From Methylibium sp965279545 (GTDB lineage: Bacteria; Pseudomonadota; Gammaproteobacteria; Burkholderiales; Burkholderiaceae_C), in NCBI RefSeq assembly GCF_965279545.1, contig NZ_OZ257250.1, positions 3,596,001 to 3,660,000 of the forward strand: DNA of 64,000 nucleotides, given 5' to 3'. A model generated the notes under the pieces. It did not search any database. It was not told the origin of the DNA and saw nothing but the letters and a program-made list of their open reading frames with translations. How positions within the stretch are numbered: the first letter of the stretch is position 1; every line of letters starts with the position of its first letter. Shown here piece after piece: positions 8,001 to 16,340 of this stretch. Both the position numbers and the translations under genes were made by a program.

Positions 8001-8510
8001 ATGGCCGACAACTCTTCACCTCACGACGCTGCGTTTCAGATCGACCATCACGGCGTGCTGCGCATCCCGAGCCTGCTGTGGGTCGCGCTGGCGCTGCTGG
8101 CGCGGCACTGGGTGCTGCTGCTGTTGATCGTCGTGTCGGCTCGGCGCGAAGGGTCGTCCGTCCTGCTGCTCGGCGATGGGGGCGTTCCGTGGGTCGCCCT
8201 GGGCATGGAAGTGCCCGTCGTGCTGCTGGCCTTCGCAGCCTTCTACCGGCAGCCCACTGCGGGCGCCTGGGCTCGCCTGCTGTGGCGTCGCGGGCGTGAG
8301 ATCGTGGCGGTGACGGCCGCGCTCAACGTCGGTTGGACCGTGGACCTGCTGCTAAAGTCGGATTACTGGCTTCCGTGGCCGGAATTGTTTCTCATCAGCT
8401 GCGGAGTGCTGGACGTGGCCATCGCATTGAGCATGTACACGACGCCGTACTATCGCCAGCTATTCAATGAGTTTCCGGCCCGGCCCGGCGCGACACCACC
8501 GCAAGCATGA
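8001..8510 (+). CDS. Small integral membrane protein (DUF2919-like)
   Basis: 169 residues with about four hydrophobic segments (roughly 28-46, 63-80, 103-118 and 127-143) and a charged WARLLWRRGRE loop. The opening pattern HHGVLRIPSLLWVALALLAR recalls the DUF2919 inner-membrane family (YfeZ-type), whose function is unknown; this family call is from memory of the pattern and is tentative. Its stop overlaps the ATG of the next gene in ATGA at 8507-8510, suggesting translational coupling to a glycosyltransferase. Confidence 0.6.
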   Translation: MADNSSPHDAAFQIDHHGVLRIPSLLWVALALLARHWVLLLLIVVSARREGSSVLLLGDGGVPWVALGMEVPVVLLAFAAFYRQPTAGAWARLLWRRGREIVAVTAALNVGWTVDLLLKSDYWLPWPELFLISCGVLDVAIALSMYTTPYYRQLFNEFPARPGATPPQA

Positions 8511-9184
8511 TTCGAGTATTCATCGGCTTTGACGCGCGCGAAACTGCCGCGTGGCATGTGCTCTCGCACAGCATCCTGGCCCGTGCTTCGCAGCCGGTAA
8601 GCATCACGCCGTTGGCCCTGGGTAACCTGAAGAGCGTGTTCTGGCGCGAACCCACCGCCCTGCAGTCCACCGACTTCTCGTTCACGCGCTTCCTCACGCC
8701 CTACCTGAGTGCCTATGAGGGCTGGTCGCTGTTCATGGACTGCGACATGCTCATGCGCGACGACATCGCCAAGCTCTGGGCGCTTCGCGACGACCGCTAC
8801 GCGGTGATGTGCGTCAAGCACGACCACCGGCCGGCCGAAACCACCAAGTTCCTCGACCAGCCGCAAACGGCCTACGGCAAGAAGAACTGGTCGAGCGTGA
8901 TGCTCTTCAACAACGCGAAGTGCAAGGCACTGACACCCGAGTTCGTGAACACCGCGACCGGCCTTGAGCTGCACCAGTTCAAATGGCTGGCGAATGACGA
9001 CCTGATCGGCGAGCTGCCGCACGGATGGAACCATCTGGTGGGCTATGACGCGCCGGACCCGACGGCGAGCAACGCGCATTTCACGATTGGCGGCCCGTAC
9101 TTTAATGAGTATGCCTCCTGTGAGTATGCAGGTGAATGGTTCGCGGTACGGGAAGCGATGCTGAAGGTGGATCAACGGCGATGA
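8507..9184 (+). CDS. Glycosyltransferase, GT8-like fold
   Basis: 225 residues. The start MIRVFIGFDARE and the metal/nucleotide-sugar motif FMDCDMLMRDD (a DxD motif) fit a GT-A glycosyltransferase related to family 8. A later asparagine-rich WSSVMLFNNAKC also fits. It is soluble, with no membrane helix. It starts within the stop of the preceding membrane protein gene and ends in ATGA shared with the next gene, so the three are probably cotranscribed. Donor and acceptor sugars are unknown; a role in surface glycan or pilin glycan assembly is inferred from the neighbourhood. Confidence 0.75.
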   Translation: MIRVFIGFDARETAAWHVLSHSILARASQPVSITPLALGNLKSVFWREPTALQSTDFSFTRFLTPYLSAYEGWSLFMDCDMLMRDDIAKLWALRDDRYAVMCVKHDHRPAETTKFLDQPQTAYGKKNWSSVMLFNNAKCKALTPEFVNTATGLELHQFKWLANDDLIGELPHGWNHLVGYDAPDPTASNAHFTIGGPYFNEYASCEYAGEWFAVREAMLKVDQRR

Positions 9185-10908
9185 GTGAGCCGCTGCCAGT
9201 TCAATCGCCCTCGAGCGGAATGCATATTCACTGGATCGCTGAAGGGGTCAGGGGTTCTGACGAAGGCGTTTACCGCTCCAATTTGGCATCCAATCGCTAT
9301 CGCGCTGCGCTGCCCGCAGGATGGTTGTCCAGTAACGGGCACCGTGTTCACTTCATTGATCAGCACCGGTGGATGGTCGATGCCGGTGATCTACCCGACG
9401 CCGTTGTCGTTGCGAAGTTGCCGCCTTTCGGCGGTGATGCGCAGATGCGTAAGCGAATCGGCGAGCATGTTCTCGGCCAAATCGACGCGGCTCGGCGCCA
9501 GGGCGTTGCCGTCCTGGCCGACTTCAACGACGATCATTTCGATCACCCGACACTTGGGCTCTACTGGCGGTGCCTCGCGAGCGGGGTAGATATTTGCGTC
9601 GTCGGTTCCGATGCCATGGGTGCCGCCGTGCGGCGACATACTGATCGGCCTGTCCGTGTGATCGGTGACCCAATCGGTTCGCCGCGTGGAGAGCCCCGCG
9701 TCTTTCGCAGTCCCACCGGGCTCTCGCGGATTATTGGCGGACTGCTATCTAGCAGGGGTGCTAAGCGGCTCCAACTCGTTTGGTACGGCGATGGTCAAAA
9801 TTGGCCCGCCATGCGCGATTGGGCCGAGCAGATCGTGTCCATCTCTGAGGAGTTCCCCTTTATTCTGTGGGTGGTCACGCGGCCTCAGGAGGCCATCGAG
9901 GCTCAGGTGATCAAATTCAATCGCCAGTATGGTCCCAGGGCTTCGATGGAGTTGGTGCCATGGGACGAGGAAACGCAATGGTCGGTGGTTCGGGATGCCG
10001 ATGTGGTGCTAATTCCAGCTGACCTGACCGATCCAACGAAGGCGGTGAAGACCAGCAATCGACTGACTGACGCCCTGCATGCAGGGCGTTACGTAATTGC
10101 TTCGCCTCTTGTCGCTTACAAGCCGTTTGCAGAGTTCGTCATGCTGACCGACACGCCGCTTTCGGCGCTGCGAGGTCATCTGCAGCGTCCGGAGGCCGCG
10201 TTGCGGGCGTTGACATTGGGACAGGGTGCAGCGATCGCCAGTTGCAGCCTCGGTACGATAGGCCACGCATGGCAGGCCGCGTTAACTGAAGCAGTCGCGA
10301 TCGGAGATAAGCCAGCGACTGGAGGACGGACCAGTCAGTACCTTCCAGTGCCGCACACCGAGATTCCGCTACCGCAGCGGGCGCCTGTAAGGTTGAACCT
10401 TGGCTGTGGAGACAAAATCCTCGCGGGCTATCTGAACGTCGATGTCGTTGCAGCGCGCGCTGGCCAGACACCTGATGTTCTATGCGATCTCCACGATTTG
10501 AGTGTCTTTGAATCGAGCTTCGCCGACGAGATACTTGCGGTGCATGTCGTCGAGCACTTCTGGAGATGGGAGATTGAAGCCATTCTTTGCGAATGGCTTA
10601 GGGTGCTCAAGCCAGGAGGGCAAATGATTCTGGAGTGTCCGAACCTCATCAGCGCTTGCGAGGCGTTCCTCAAAGACCCAGAGCGCGCAGCGCTGCCGAC
10701 GAAGGAGGGGCAACGGACGATGTGGGTTTTCTACGGGGATCCGGCTTGGAAGGATCCGTACATGATCCACCGCTGGGGATACACGCCTGAAAGTCTCAAG
10801 CGGCTGATGGAAAGCGTTGGCTTCATCAACGTTCGCCAAGAGCCGGCGCAGTTCAAGCTGCGCGAACCCAGAGACATGCGTGTTGTAGGGGAGAAGCCGT
10901 TAGCCTGA
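9181..10908 (+). CDS. Glycosyltransferase-methyltransferase fusion protein
   Basis: 575 residues from the ATG at 9181, which overlaps the previous stop (ATGA). Residues about 10-390 resemble a GT-B type glycosyltransferase (SNGHRVHFID, later WDEETQWSVVRDADVVLIPAD and SNRLTDALHAGRYVIAS). From about residue 400 a class I SAM methyltransferase begins: LNLGCGDKILAGYLNVD, then VVEHFWRWEIEAIL and WLRVLKPGGQMILECP. Glycosyl transfer followed by O-methylation of the added sugar is the natural reading, by inference. Base composition is visibly less GC-rich than in the core genes, suggesting acquisition. An IS nest lies downstream. Confidence 0.75.
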   Translation: MSEPLPVQSPSSGMHIHWIAEGVRGSDEGVYRSNLASNRYRAALPAGWLSSNGHRVHFIDQHRWMVDAGDLPDAVVVAKLPPFGGDAQMRKRIGEHVLGQIDAARRQGVAVLADFNDDHFDHPTLGLYWRCLASGVDICVVGSDAMGAAVRRHTDRPVRVIGDPIGSPRGEPRVFRSPTGLSRIIGGLLSSRGAKRLQLVWYGDGQNWPAMRDWAEQIVSISEEFPFILWVVTRPQEAIEAQVIKFNRQYGPRASMELVPWDEETQWSVVRDADVVLIPADLTDPTKAVKTSNRLTDALHAGRYVIASPLVAYKPFAEFVMLTDTPLSALRGHLQRPEAALRALTLGQGAAIASCSLGTIGHAWQAALTEAVAIGDKPATGGRTSQYLPVPHTEIPLPQRAPVRLNLGCGDKILAGYLNVDVVAARAGQTPDVLCDLHDLSVFESSFADEILAVHVVEHFWRWEIEAILCEWLRVLKPGGQMILECPNLISACEAFLKDPERAALPTKEGQRTMWVFYGDPAWKDPYMIHRWGYTPESLKRLMESVGFINVRQEPAQFKLREPRDMRVVGEKPLA

Positions 10909-11171
10909 GCGTTGGCCTGAACTGGTGGTTTGCCGTAGCACCCGATGAACGCTGGAGCGACACGTGGGCAGTGGAAACAAGAGCCCTGGAATGGCTCCCC
11001 TGCCAATCGTGCACGGGCGGTCCGCGGCGAGCTGATGGCGGTTCTGCAAGCGCGCTGCGCCGCTGCAGTGTGTCGTTCAAGTGTTGAACGTCGACACTCG
11101 CCCTCGGCGTGGTCGTAAGCGTCTGGTCACGCCACCTTGTCAGCTCGCCGATCGATGTCAAGGCGGTTAGG
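10909..11171. other. Non-coding stretch with an IS66-end-like motif
   Basis: No gene is supported here. At 11115-11142 a sequence beginning GTAAGCGTCTGG and continuing to CACCTTGTCA resembles the ends of IS66-family elements, but no matching partner end was found nearby. The segment may hold debris of an older insertion. Confidence 0.4.
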
Positions 11172-11265
11172 CAGGCCCCTTGACCTCGTCGGTGTAGACC
11201 TCGTTGGACCAGGCAAGGGCGATGGCCCTGTCCAGGCGTTTCAGAAGCGCACCGAGCGTTTCGCC
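11172..11265 (-). pseudogene. C-terminal part of a small gene split by the IS nest
   Basis: Reads on the minus strand RDGETLGALLKRLDRAIAL, then AWSNEVYTDEVKGPA and a TAA at 11172-11174. Removing the IS66 element and one copy of its 8-bp target duplication joins it in frame to the fragment at 16080-16310. The upstream fragment has an in-frame TAA just before the junction, so the gene had either already mutated or decayed since. The reconstructed product of about 108 residues is soluble and of unknown function. Confidence 0.6.
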
Positions 11266-11306
11266 GTAAGCGTCCGGCCAACCCATCTTGACGATGGGCG
11301 AGGAGG

Positions 11307-12848
11307 TCAGACCGACGCGGTCGGCCGCCAGCGATGCGGCAGGAGTTCGGCGATCCGGCTGGCGGGCTGCGTCGGCAGCCGCTCGAGCACGTCGCGCATG
11401 TAGGCATACGGGTCGTGCCCGTTGAGCTTGGCCGACTGGATCAGGCTCATCACGGCAGCGGCCCGCTTGCCCGCGCGCAGTGATCCGGCGAACAACCAGT
11501 TCTGCCGTCCGAGCGCGATCGGCCGGATGCGGTTCTCCACCCAATTGTTGTCGATCGGCAGATCGCCGTCGTTCAGGTAGCGCGTGAGCGCCACCCAACG
11601 CTTGAGGCTGTAGTCGATCGCCCGGGCGGTGGCCGAGCCGTCCGGGATCTTCTGGCGCTGCTGCAGCATCCACTGATGCAACGCATCGGCCACGGGCCGT
11701 GATCGTCGTCGTGCGTCGAGTCTCGTGCGGCTATCGGCGTCTGCCACATCCCTCTCGACGTCGTACAACTCGCCGAAGAACTTCAGCGCCTGCTCGCCGA
11801 CCTGACTGCCGTGGTTGGCCCACAGCTCGTGGAACTTGCGCCGCGCATGCGCCATGCAGCCGACCTCGGTCACGCCGAGCTCGAAGCAGGCCTTGTAGCC
11901 GCTGAAGTCGTCGGTGACGAGCTTGCCCTGCCAGCCGCGCTGGTCCGGCGTTCCTGGCAGCCCGAGGAAGGCGCGTACATGCTGGTCACCTCGGCTGTCG
12001 GCGAAGTCGAAGACGACGGCCTGGAGCGGGTTGAACGGCGTGGTGCAGTAGCTCCACAGGTACGCGCGGTGCGTCTTGCCATCCCTCAGGTTCGCGGGCT
12101 TGAGCATGGCCACTGGTGTCTCGTCGGCATGCAGTACCGGCTGGCGCAGCAGCTCTGCGGCCAGCGCATCCACCAGCGGCTGCAACTGCACGCCGCACTC
12201 GCCGACCCACTGCGCCAGCGTCGAGCGGGCGATCAGATGCCCGGCGCGCTCGAAGATCGCTTCCTGGCGGTACAGCGGCAGGTGGTCGAGGTACTTGGCC
12301 ACCAGCACCTGTGCGAGCAAGCCTGTGGTCGGCAGCCCCTTGTCGATGACGTGCGGCGCGACGGGTGCCTGCACGATCTTCTCGCAGCACTTGCACACCC
12401 ACTTGCCGCGGATGTGACGCTCCACCGTGAACACGCCGGGCTGGTAGTCCAGCTTCTCGGCGACGTCCTCGCCGATGCGCCGCATCGGTGTGCCGCAGCC
12501 GCAGGTCGTCTCCTCGGGCTCGTGGCGGATCTCGCGGCGCGGCAGGTTCGCCGGCAGCTTCTCGCGCTTGGGAACGTGCTTCTCGCCGGCGGCCCTGCCC
12601 GCCGTTTGCAGGGCCTCGACCTCTGCGGCCACCGCCGCCAAGTCGCTGTCGAGCGTCTCCTCCAGCAGGCTCTTCTGCTCGGCGCTGTAGGCCTCGCTCG
12701 TGGCGGCGAACTTCAGTCGCTTAAGGACCGCGTTCTCGTGCGTGAGCTTGTCGATGACGGCCTGCTTGAACGCGACCTCGGCGCGCGAGGCCCGCAGCTT
12801 CTCGCGCAGTTGCTCGGGTTCCAGCGTTTCGAGGTCGTCGGTGATCAC
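11307..12848 (-). CDS. tnpC: IS66 transposase TnpC
   Basis: 513 residues, full length. An N-terminal coiled-coil-like region precedes a zinc-finger-like CGCGTPMRRIGEDVAEKLDY and CKCCEK section, then the DDE core: VLHADETPV, LVTDDFSGYKA and IDNNWVENRIRPIALGRQNW with the final Glu. It catalyses IS66 transposition but normally needs TnpB, which is absent here, so autonomous activity is doubtful. The stop lies 41 bp inside the left end of the element. Confidence 0.95.
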   Translation of the reverse strand: MITDDLETLEPEQLREKLRASRAEVAFKQAVIDKLTHENAVLKRLKFAATSEAYSAEQKSLLEETLDSDLAAVAAEVEALQTAGRAAGEKHVPKREKLPANLPRREIRHEPEETTCGCGTPMRRIGEDVAEKLDYQPGVFTVERHIRGKWVCKCCEKIVQAPVAPHVIDKGLPTTGLLAQVLVAKYLDHLPLYRQEAIFERAGHLIARSTLAQWVGECGVQLQPLVDALAAELLRQPVLHADETPVAMLKPANLRDGKTHRAYLWSYCTTPFNPLQAVVFDFADSRGDQHVRAFLGLPGTPDQRGWQGKLVTDDFSGYKACFELGVTEVGCMAHARRKFHELWANHGSQVGEQALKFFGELYDVERDVADADSRTRLDARRRSRPVADALHQWMLQQRQKIPDGSATARAIDYSLKRWVALTRYLNDGDLPIDNNWVENRIRPIALGRQNWLFAGSLRAGKRAAAVMSLIQSAKLNGHDPYAYMRDVLERLPTQPASRIAELLPHRWRPTASV

Positions 12849-12923
12849 GGAGCGTGATCGTGCCGGCAGGCGCTCACCTGCACTATTGGCAGATGCCGCA
12901 ATGGACGCGCTACAGCAGCGTGA

Positions 12924-13331
12924 TCACGCCAGCGTCGCCGATGCGCTGTAAGCGACCAGCCATCCCATCTTGATCTGGCGCCGCTGCCATAGGAGCCTCG
13001 CGCGCAGCCAGACCGCACATGAGCTTGCCGATCGCATCGGCCAACGCACTCGAACGGTGAGCGCGCCGCGCTGCAATTCGATCTCGGCGAACGCTTCGGG
13101 CTCGAGCGTCGCTGTGGCCGCTACGGCCACCGGCACGAAGGCCGCCGCCGGCATGGGGCGAGCACCCGCGGTGCGTCTCCACTTGTGCACGAGGTTGGCG
13201 TTGAGCCCGTGGCTCAGCGCGACCTGGGCGACCGACGCACCGGGCACCGCGCACTCGGCAAGCACCCGTCGCTTCAGCTCCGCATCGTGTCGACGGCGGG
13301 GCCGCCGCTTGGCGTCTTCATTGGTGTCCAC
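12924..13331 (-). CDS. tnpA: IS66 accessory protein TnpA
   Basis: 135 residues from a GTG at 13331 preceded by GGAGG at a good distance. The helix-turn-helix RRHDAELKRRVLAECAVPG and SVAQVALSHGLNANLVHKWRR is typical of IS66 TnpA. The C-terminus (from about residue 112, LLWQRRQIKMGW) reads into an IS66-end-like sequence at 12948-12973 and is probably not native, consistent with a rearrangement that removed tnpB between this gene and tnpC. Confidence 0.88.
   Translation of the reverse strand: MDTNEDAKRRPRRRHDAELKRRVLAECAVPGASVAQVALSHGLNANLVHKWRRTAGARPMPAAAFVPVAVAATATLEPEAFAEIELQRGALTVRVRWPMRSASSCAVWLRARLLWQRRQIKMGWLVAYSASATLA
12948..12973 (+). repeat. Internal IS66-end-like sequence
   Basis: GTAAGCGACCAGCC followed by ATCCCATCTTGA matches the left terminal repeat at 11266-11291 in about 22 of 26 positions and in the same orientation. 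It sits between tnpA and tnpC, where tnpB should be, and marks a probable recombination or internal deletion boundary. Confidence 0.75.
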
Positions 13332-13387
13332 CTAACCTCCTTGGTGGACACCATCCTTGCCGGAGCGCCGGCCCTATTCAAGATGGG

Positions 13388-13391
13388 TTAG
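13388..13391. repeat. TTAG target-site duplication, first of three copies
   Basis: TTAG occurs at 13388-13391, 14577-14580 and 16056-16059, exactly bordering the two nested elements. TTAG fits the YTAR target preference of IS5-group and IS701-family elements. One TTAG was present in the IS66 right end before the insertions. Confidence 0.9.
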
Positions 13392-14576
13392 GGAACGTCT
13401 GCATAACTTGCCCGAATCTTGCATGACGTGAAGGCATGAACAGCAAGCGCGGAGCGAGCATGAAGCAGCTTGGATTGGGTCTGAATCTGTCGACCAAGAA
13501 GACGCGCAAGCGCGAGTTCCTGGAGGACATGGAGCGAGTCGTGCCGTGGGCGGTGCTGGTGCAGATCGTCGCACCCCACTACCCCAAGGCCAAGACCGGG
13601 CGCCCGCCGTTCGGCATCGAGACCATGCTGCGCATCCACTACCTGCAGCAGTGGTTCGGCCTGAGTGATCCGGCGATGGAAGAAGCGTTGCACGACGTGC
13701 CGCTGTACCGCGAGTTCGCCAAGCTCGACGGCGCCACCGCCCGGCTGCCCGACGAGACCACCATCCTGCGGTTCCACCACCTGCTGGAGAAGCACGACCT
13801 GGCGGTGGACATGCTGCGCGTCGTCAACGACCTGCTGCAGCACCGTGGCCTGATGCTGCGCAGCGGCACGGCGGTGGACGCCACGCTGATCTCGGCACCC
13901 AGCTCGACCAAGAACGCCGAGGGCGAGCGCGACCCGGAGATGAAGTCGACCCAGAAGGGCAACAACTGGTACTTCGGCATGAAGGCGCACATCGGAGTCG
14001 ATGCCCACTCTGGGCTGGTGCACACGGTGGCCACGACGCCGGCCAACGTCAACGACCTGAACATGGCTGGCGCGCTGCTGCACGGAGACGAGGAAGCGGC
14101 GTTCGGCGACGCTGGCTACCAGGGCGTGCACAAGCGGCCCGAGGCGGCCGGTCCGACCTGGCATGTGGCCATGCGCCCGGGCAAACGCAAGTTGCTCAAC
14201 CACTTCATCCAGGCCGACTTCGTGGTCGAGCGGGTGGAGAAGATGAAGGCCAGCATCCGGGCCAAGGTCGAGCATCCGTTCCGGGTTCTGAAGCGCCAGT
14301 TCGGCTACACCAAGGTGCGCTACCGAGGGCTGAAGAAGAACACCGCGCAGATCGTCACGCTGTTCGCGCTGAGCAACCTGTGGATGGCGCGACGCCAACT
14401 GATGGGAGCGCAGGGATGAGTGCGGCTGCGAGGCCCGCAGCGGGCACGCGAGGCGCCGAAAGCGCCTGCAGGGAGGCTCAAACGAGCCGCCGAAAGCAGC
14501 AGATCGAGGGCTTCGATGCGGCATCGTCGTCACGTCACTTCAAACTGCGCAGCGCGTCGCGTTGTGCAGACCTTCC
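13392..14576 (+). mobile_element. IS5-family element
   Basis: 1,185 bp with imperfect terminal inverted repeats GGAACGTCTGCATAAC (left) and, complemented, GGAAGGTCTGCACAAC (right), 13 of 16 matching. It is flanked by the 4-bp duplication TTAG, and carries a single intact transposase gene on the plus strand. It is inserted 16 bp from the right end of the IS66 element. Length, target duplication and transposase all fit the IS5 group. Confidence 0.93.
13460..14419 (+). CDS. IS5-family transposase
   Basis: 319 residues from the ATG at 13460, which has GGAG 6-9 bp upstream; an in-frame ATG at 13436 would add 8 residues but has a badly spaced ribosome site. The DDE core is intact: GTAVDATLISAPSSTKN with the first Asp, AAFGDAGYQG with the second, and RAKVEHPFRVLKRQFGYTKV with the Glu. 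MKAHIGVDAHSGLVHTV is also typical. Nothing is truncated, so this is the only fully intact transposase in the nest with intact ends. Confidence 0.95.
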   Translation: MKQLGLGLNLSTKKTRKREFLEDMERVVPWAVLVQIVAPHYPKAKTGRPPFGIETMLRIHYLQQWFGLSDPAMEEALHDVPLYREFAKLDGATARLPDETTILRFHHLLEKHDLAVDMLRVVNDLLQHRGLMLRSGTAVDATLISAPSSTKNAEGERDPEMKSTQKGNNWYFGMKAHIGVDAHSGLVHTVATTPANVNDLNMAGALLHGDEEAAFGDAGYQGVHKRPEAAGPTWHVAMRPGKRKLLNHFIQADFVVERVEKMKASIRAKVEHPFRVLKRQFGYTKVRYRGLKKNTAQIVTLFALSNLWMARRQLMGAQG

Positions 14577-14580
14577 TTAG

Positions 14581-16055
14581 TCTTACTGTGTCACAAGAGT
14601 AGCTTAGCGCTTGCTCGGCCGCAGCAAGGGCACTGCCCGAGGCGGGCGATCAGTGCGTAGCTGAGCCGCTGGCGCAGTGTCGTGATCGAATGAGCTACGT
14701 GCCGCTGCGCGCGCAGGACTGCCGCGGGGGAGGTAATCCTCGGGAAGGGCAGGCACTTGGCGTGCGATGAAGTTTTTTTTGCCGCCGACCGGCTTGTCGG
14801 CGATGAGTCGCTCGGCCATCAGGAACCCGTAGGCCGCGATGCTGAGGGTGGCATGGTGGTGGAACCCACGCCAGCCGCGGCCCTCGTAGTGCCCCAGCCC
14901 GAAGTCCTGCTTCAGATCCTGGTAGTCGCGCTCGATGCGCCAGCGCTGATGGGCGGCGGCGACCAGTTCGTTGATCGGCGTGTCTTCGGGGAGCGTGGAC
15001 AAGACGTACTTGCTCGGCTCTTGCTCATGCGCGGACCACTCGATGAGCAGCCACTCCAGGGGGCGCAGCCGCGCCTTGCCGGCATTGCCGCCGGCGTGCC
15101 GCACGCGCAGCGCCGCAAAACGTCCGCTGAGCGTCTCATTGGTGCCCTCGCGCCAACTGATCGCATGGAACGCCTGCGCCGGCAACGACAGGGCCAGCGC
15201 CTTGACACTCATCGGTTGGAGCCGGGCGGTGCGCCGCGGCATCACCGGTGGGCGGCCCGTGCCGCTGTAGGGCTTGGGCGCCAGCGGCTCGACCCCGGGG
15301 GGCCAGACCACGACCGCCGAGGTCACGCGCCCACGGCGTACGGCAGCCCCATGGCGCTCAGCGCCTGGCGGAAGGCGGTGTCCACGCCATAACCGGCGTC
15401 GGCCAACACACAGTGGTGCGGTGCTCCCTCGGCCAGCAAGGCGCGCAGCTGCGCCAGCGCGATCTGCGTCTTCGTGGCGAAGCGCAACTCCTCGGGCACG
15501 CCAGCCCCTTGCCGTCGCACCGGGTCTGCGGCCCACTCCTCGGGCAGGTAGAGTTGCCAGGCCACTGGAACGCTGCCTTGGGCGCATGCCAGCGACACGC
15601 TCACCGCGACCTGGCAGTTGTCCTGCTTGCCCAGCATTCCGCAGTATTGCCGGGCCACGCCCACGGAGTGCTTGCCCTTCTTCGGGAAGCCCGTGTCGTC
15701 GATGATCCACCAGCCGCCCCGGCTGAAGTCCATCTGCGGCACGACCCACTGACAGACCCGGCGCAGCATCTCCGAATCGGACCATTCGGCCTTGGCCACG
15801 AAGTGATGCAGGGCTTGATGGCGCGCGCTGGCGTGCATCGGATCAACCCTCGCAGCCATCGGCTCGACGCTCTTGCGGGCCAGTGGCAGCATCAACCCTG
15901 TGCAGTAGCCCTTGAGTCCTGCGTGACGGTCCAGATGCCCCAGCCCCGCGGACAAGTGCTCCATGTACTGGTCAAACCGTTCGCTTGCACCCATCGGTCC
16001 TCATGTGAAGAATGAAGAGGGCATATAGTGCCATGATTTTAGTGACACAGTAAGA
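14581..16055 (-). mobile_element. IS701-type element
   Basis: 1,475 bp with perfect 14-bp terminal inverted repeats TCTTACTGTGTCAC (14581-14594 and, complemented, 16042-16055), flanked by TTAG on both sides. The left TTAG is shared with the IS5-family element, so the two lie back to back with only 4 bp between them. Its transposase gene is on the minus strand and broken by a frameshift. Confidence 0.92.
14604..15994 (-). pseudogene. IS701-family transposase, frameshifted
   Basis: The first part (15994 to a TGA at 15323-15325) begins MGASERFDQYMEHL and has the IS701 signature WWIIDDTGFPKKGKHSVGVARQ with the catalytic Asp. The matching continuation VTSAVVVWPPGVEPLAP and later RWRIERDYQDLKQDFGLGHY with the catalytic Glu lies one frame over and runs to 14604. 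A single-base shift near 15325, in a GC-rich run, separates them; the joined length of about 460 residues fits the family. Sequencing error is possible, programmed frameshifting less so. Confidence 0.85.
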
Positions 16056-16079
16056 TTAGCCGGACGCTTACGTTTCGCC

Positions 16080-16310
16080 GTCTCGTTACACGAGCATGGC
16101 GAGGCATGTGTTGCCATCTGTCGCAGTTGCCACGCAGCCGAACGGCACAAGCGCACCGACCGTGATGTCTCCGCCATCGTCGATCAACGTCTCGATGTTC
16201 TTCACGGCGCATCCTGCCATCTGGACTGAGTTTGAGAGACTGGAGATCGCCAAACCTTCAGTCGATTCAACGAATTCAGCCGAAAGCTTCGCCCAATCTC
16301 TACTGTACAA
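16080..16310 (-). pseudogene. N-terminal part of a small gene split by the IS nest
   Basis: Minus-strand reading from a TTG at 16310: MYSRDWAKLSAEFVES, then MAGCAVKNIETLIDDGGDIT and GALVPFGCVATATDGN, then CLAMLV and a TAA at 16086-16088. If the TAA is read through, RDGE continues across the joined target duplication into the fragment at 11172-11265. The pattern recalls a family of small uncharacterised Burkholderiales proteins ending in TDE(V/I)N-like tails; this is from memory. Start and function are uncertain. It lies 30 bp after the aminotransferase stop. Confidence 0.5.
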
Positions 16311-16340
16311 ATACGCGCTGCGCTTTGAGTACGGAAGCTT

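Larger units (their letters stand above)
11266..16071 (-). mobile_element. IS66-family element carrying two nested insertion sequences
   Basis: The left end is GTAAGCGTCCGG at 11266, with CCATCTTGA to 11291. The right end, read as its complement, is GTAAGCGTCCGG at 16071-16060, continuing after removal of the nested elements into CCCATCTTGA at 13387-13378. An 8-bp direct repeat GTTTCGCC flanks it (11258-11265 and 16072-16079), the duplication length expected for IS66. Without the nested elements it is about 2.14 kb, roughly 350 bp short of a complete IS66, matching the missing tnpB. It contains tnpA (13331) and tnpC (12848) on the minus strand. Confidence 0.93.

Noticed and set aside
11115..11142. 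A third IS66-end-like sequence
   Set aside because: No partner end or target duplication was found, so a separate element cannot be claimed.
13436..13459. Earlier ATG for the IS5-family transposase
   Set aside because: The ribosome site is too close to it, and the ATG at 13460 has a better one.
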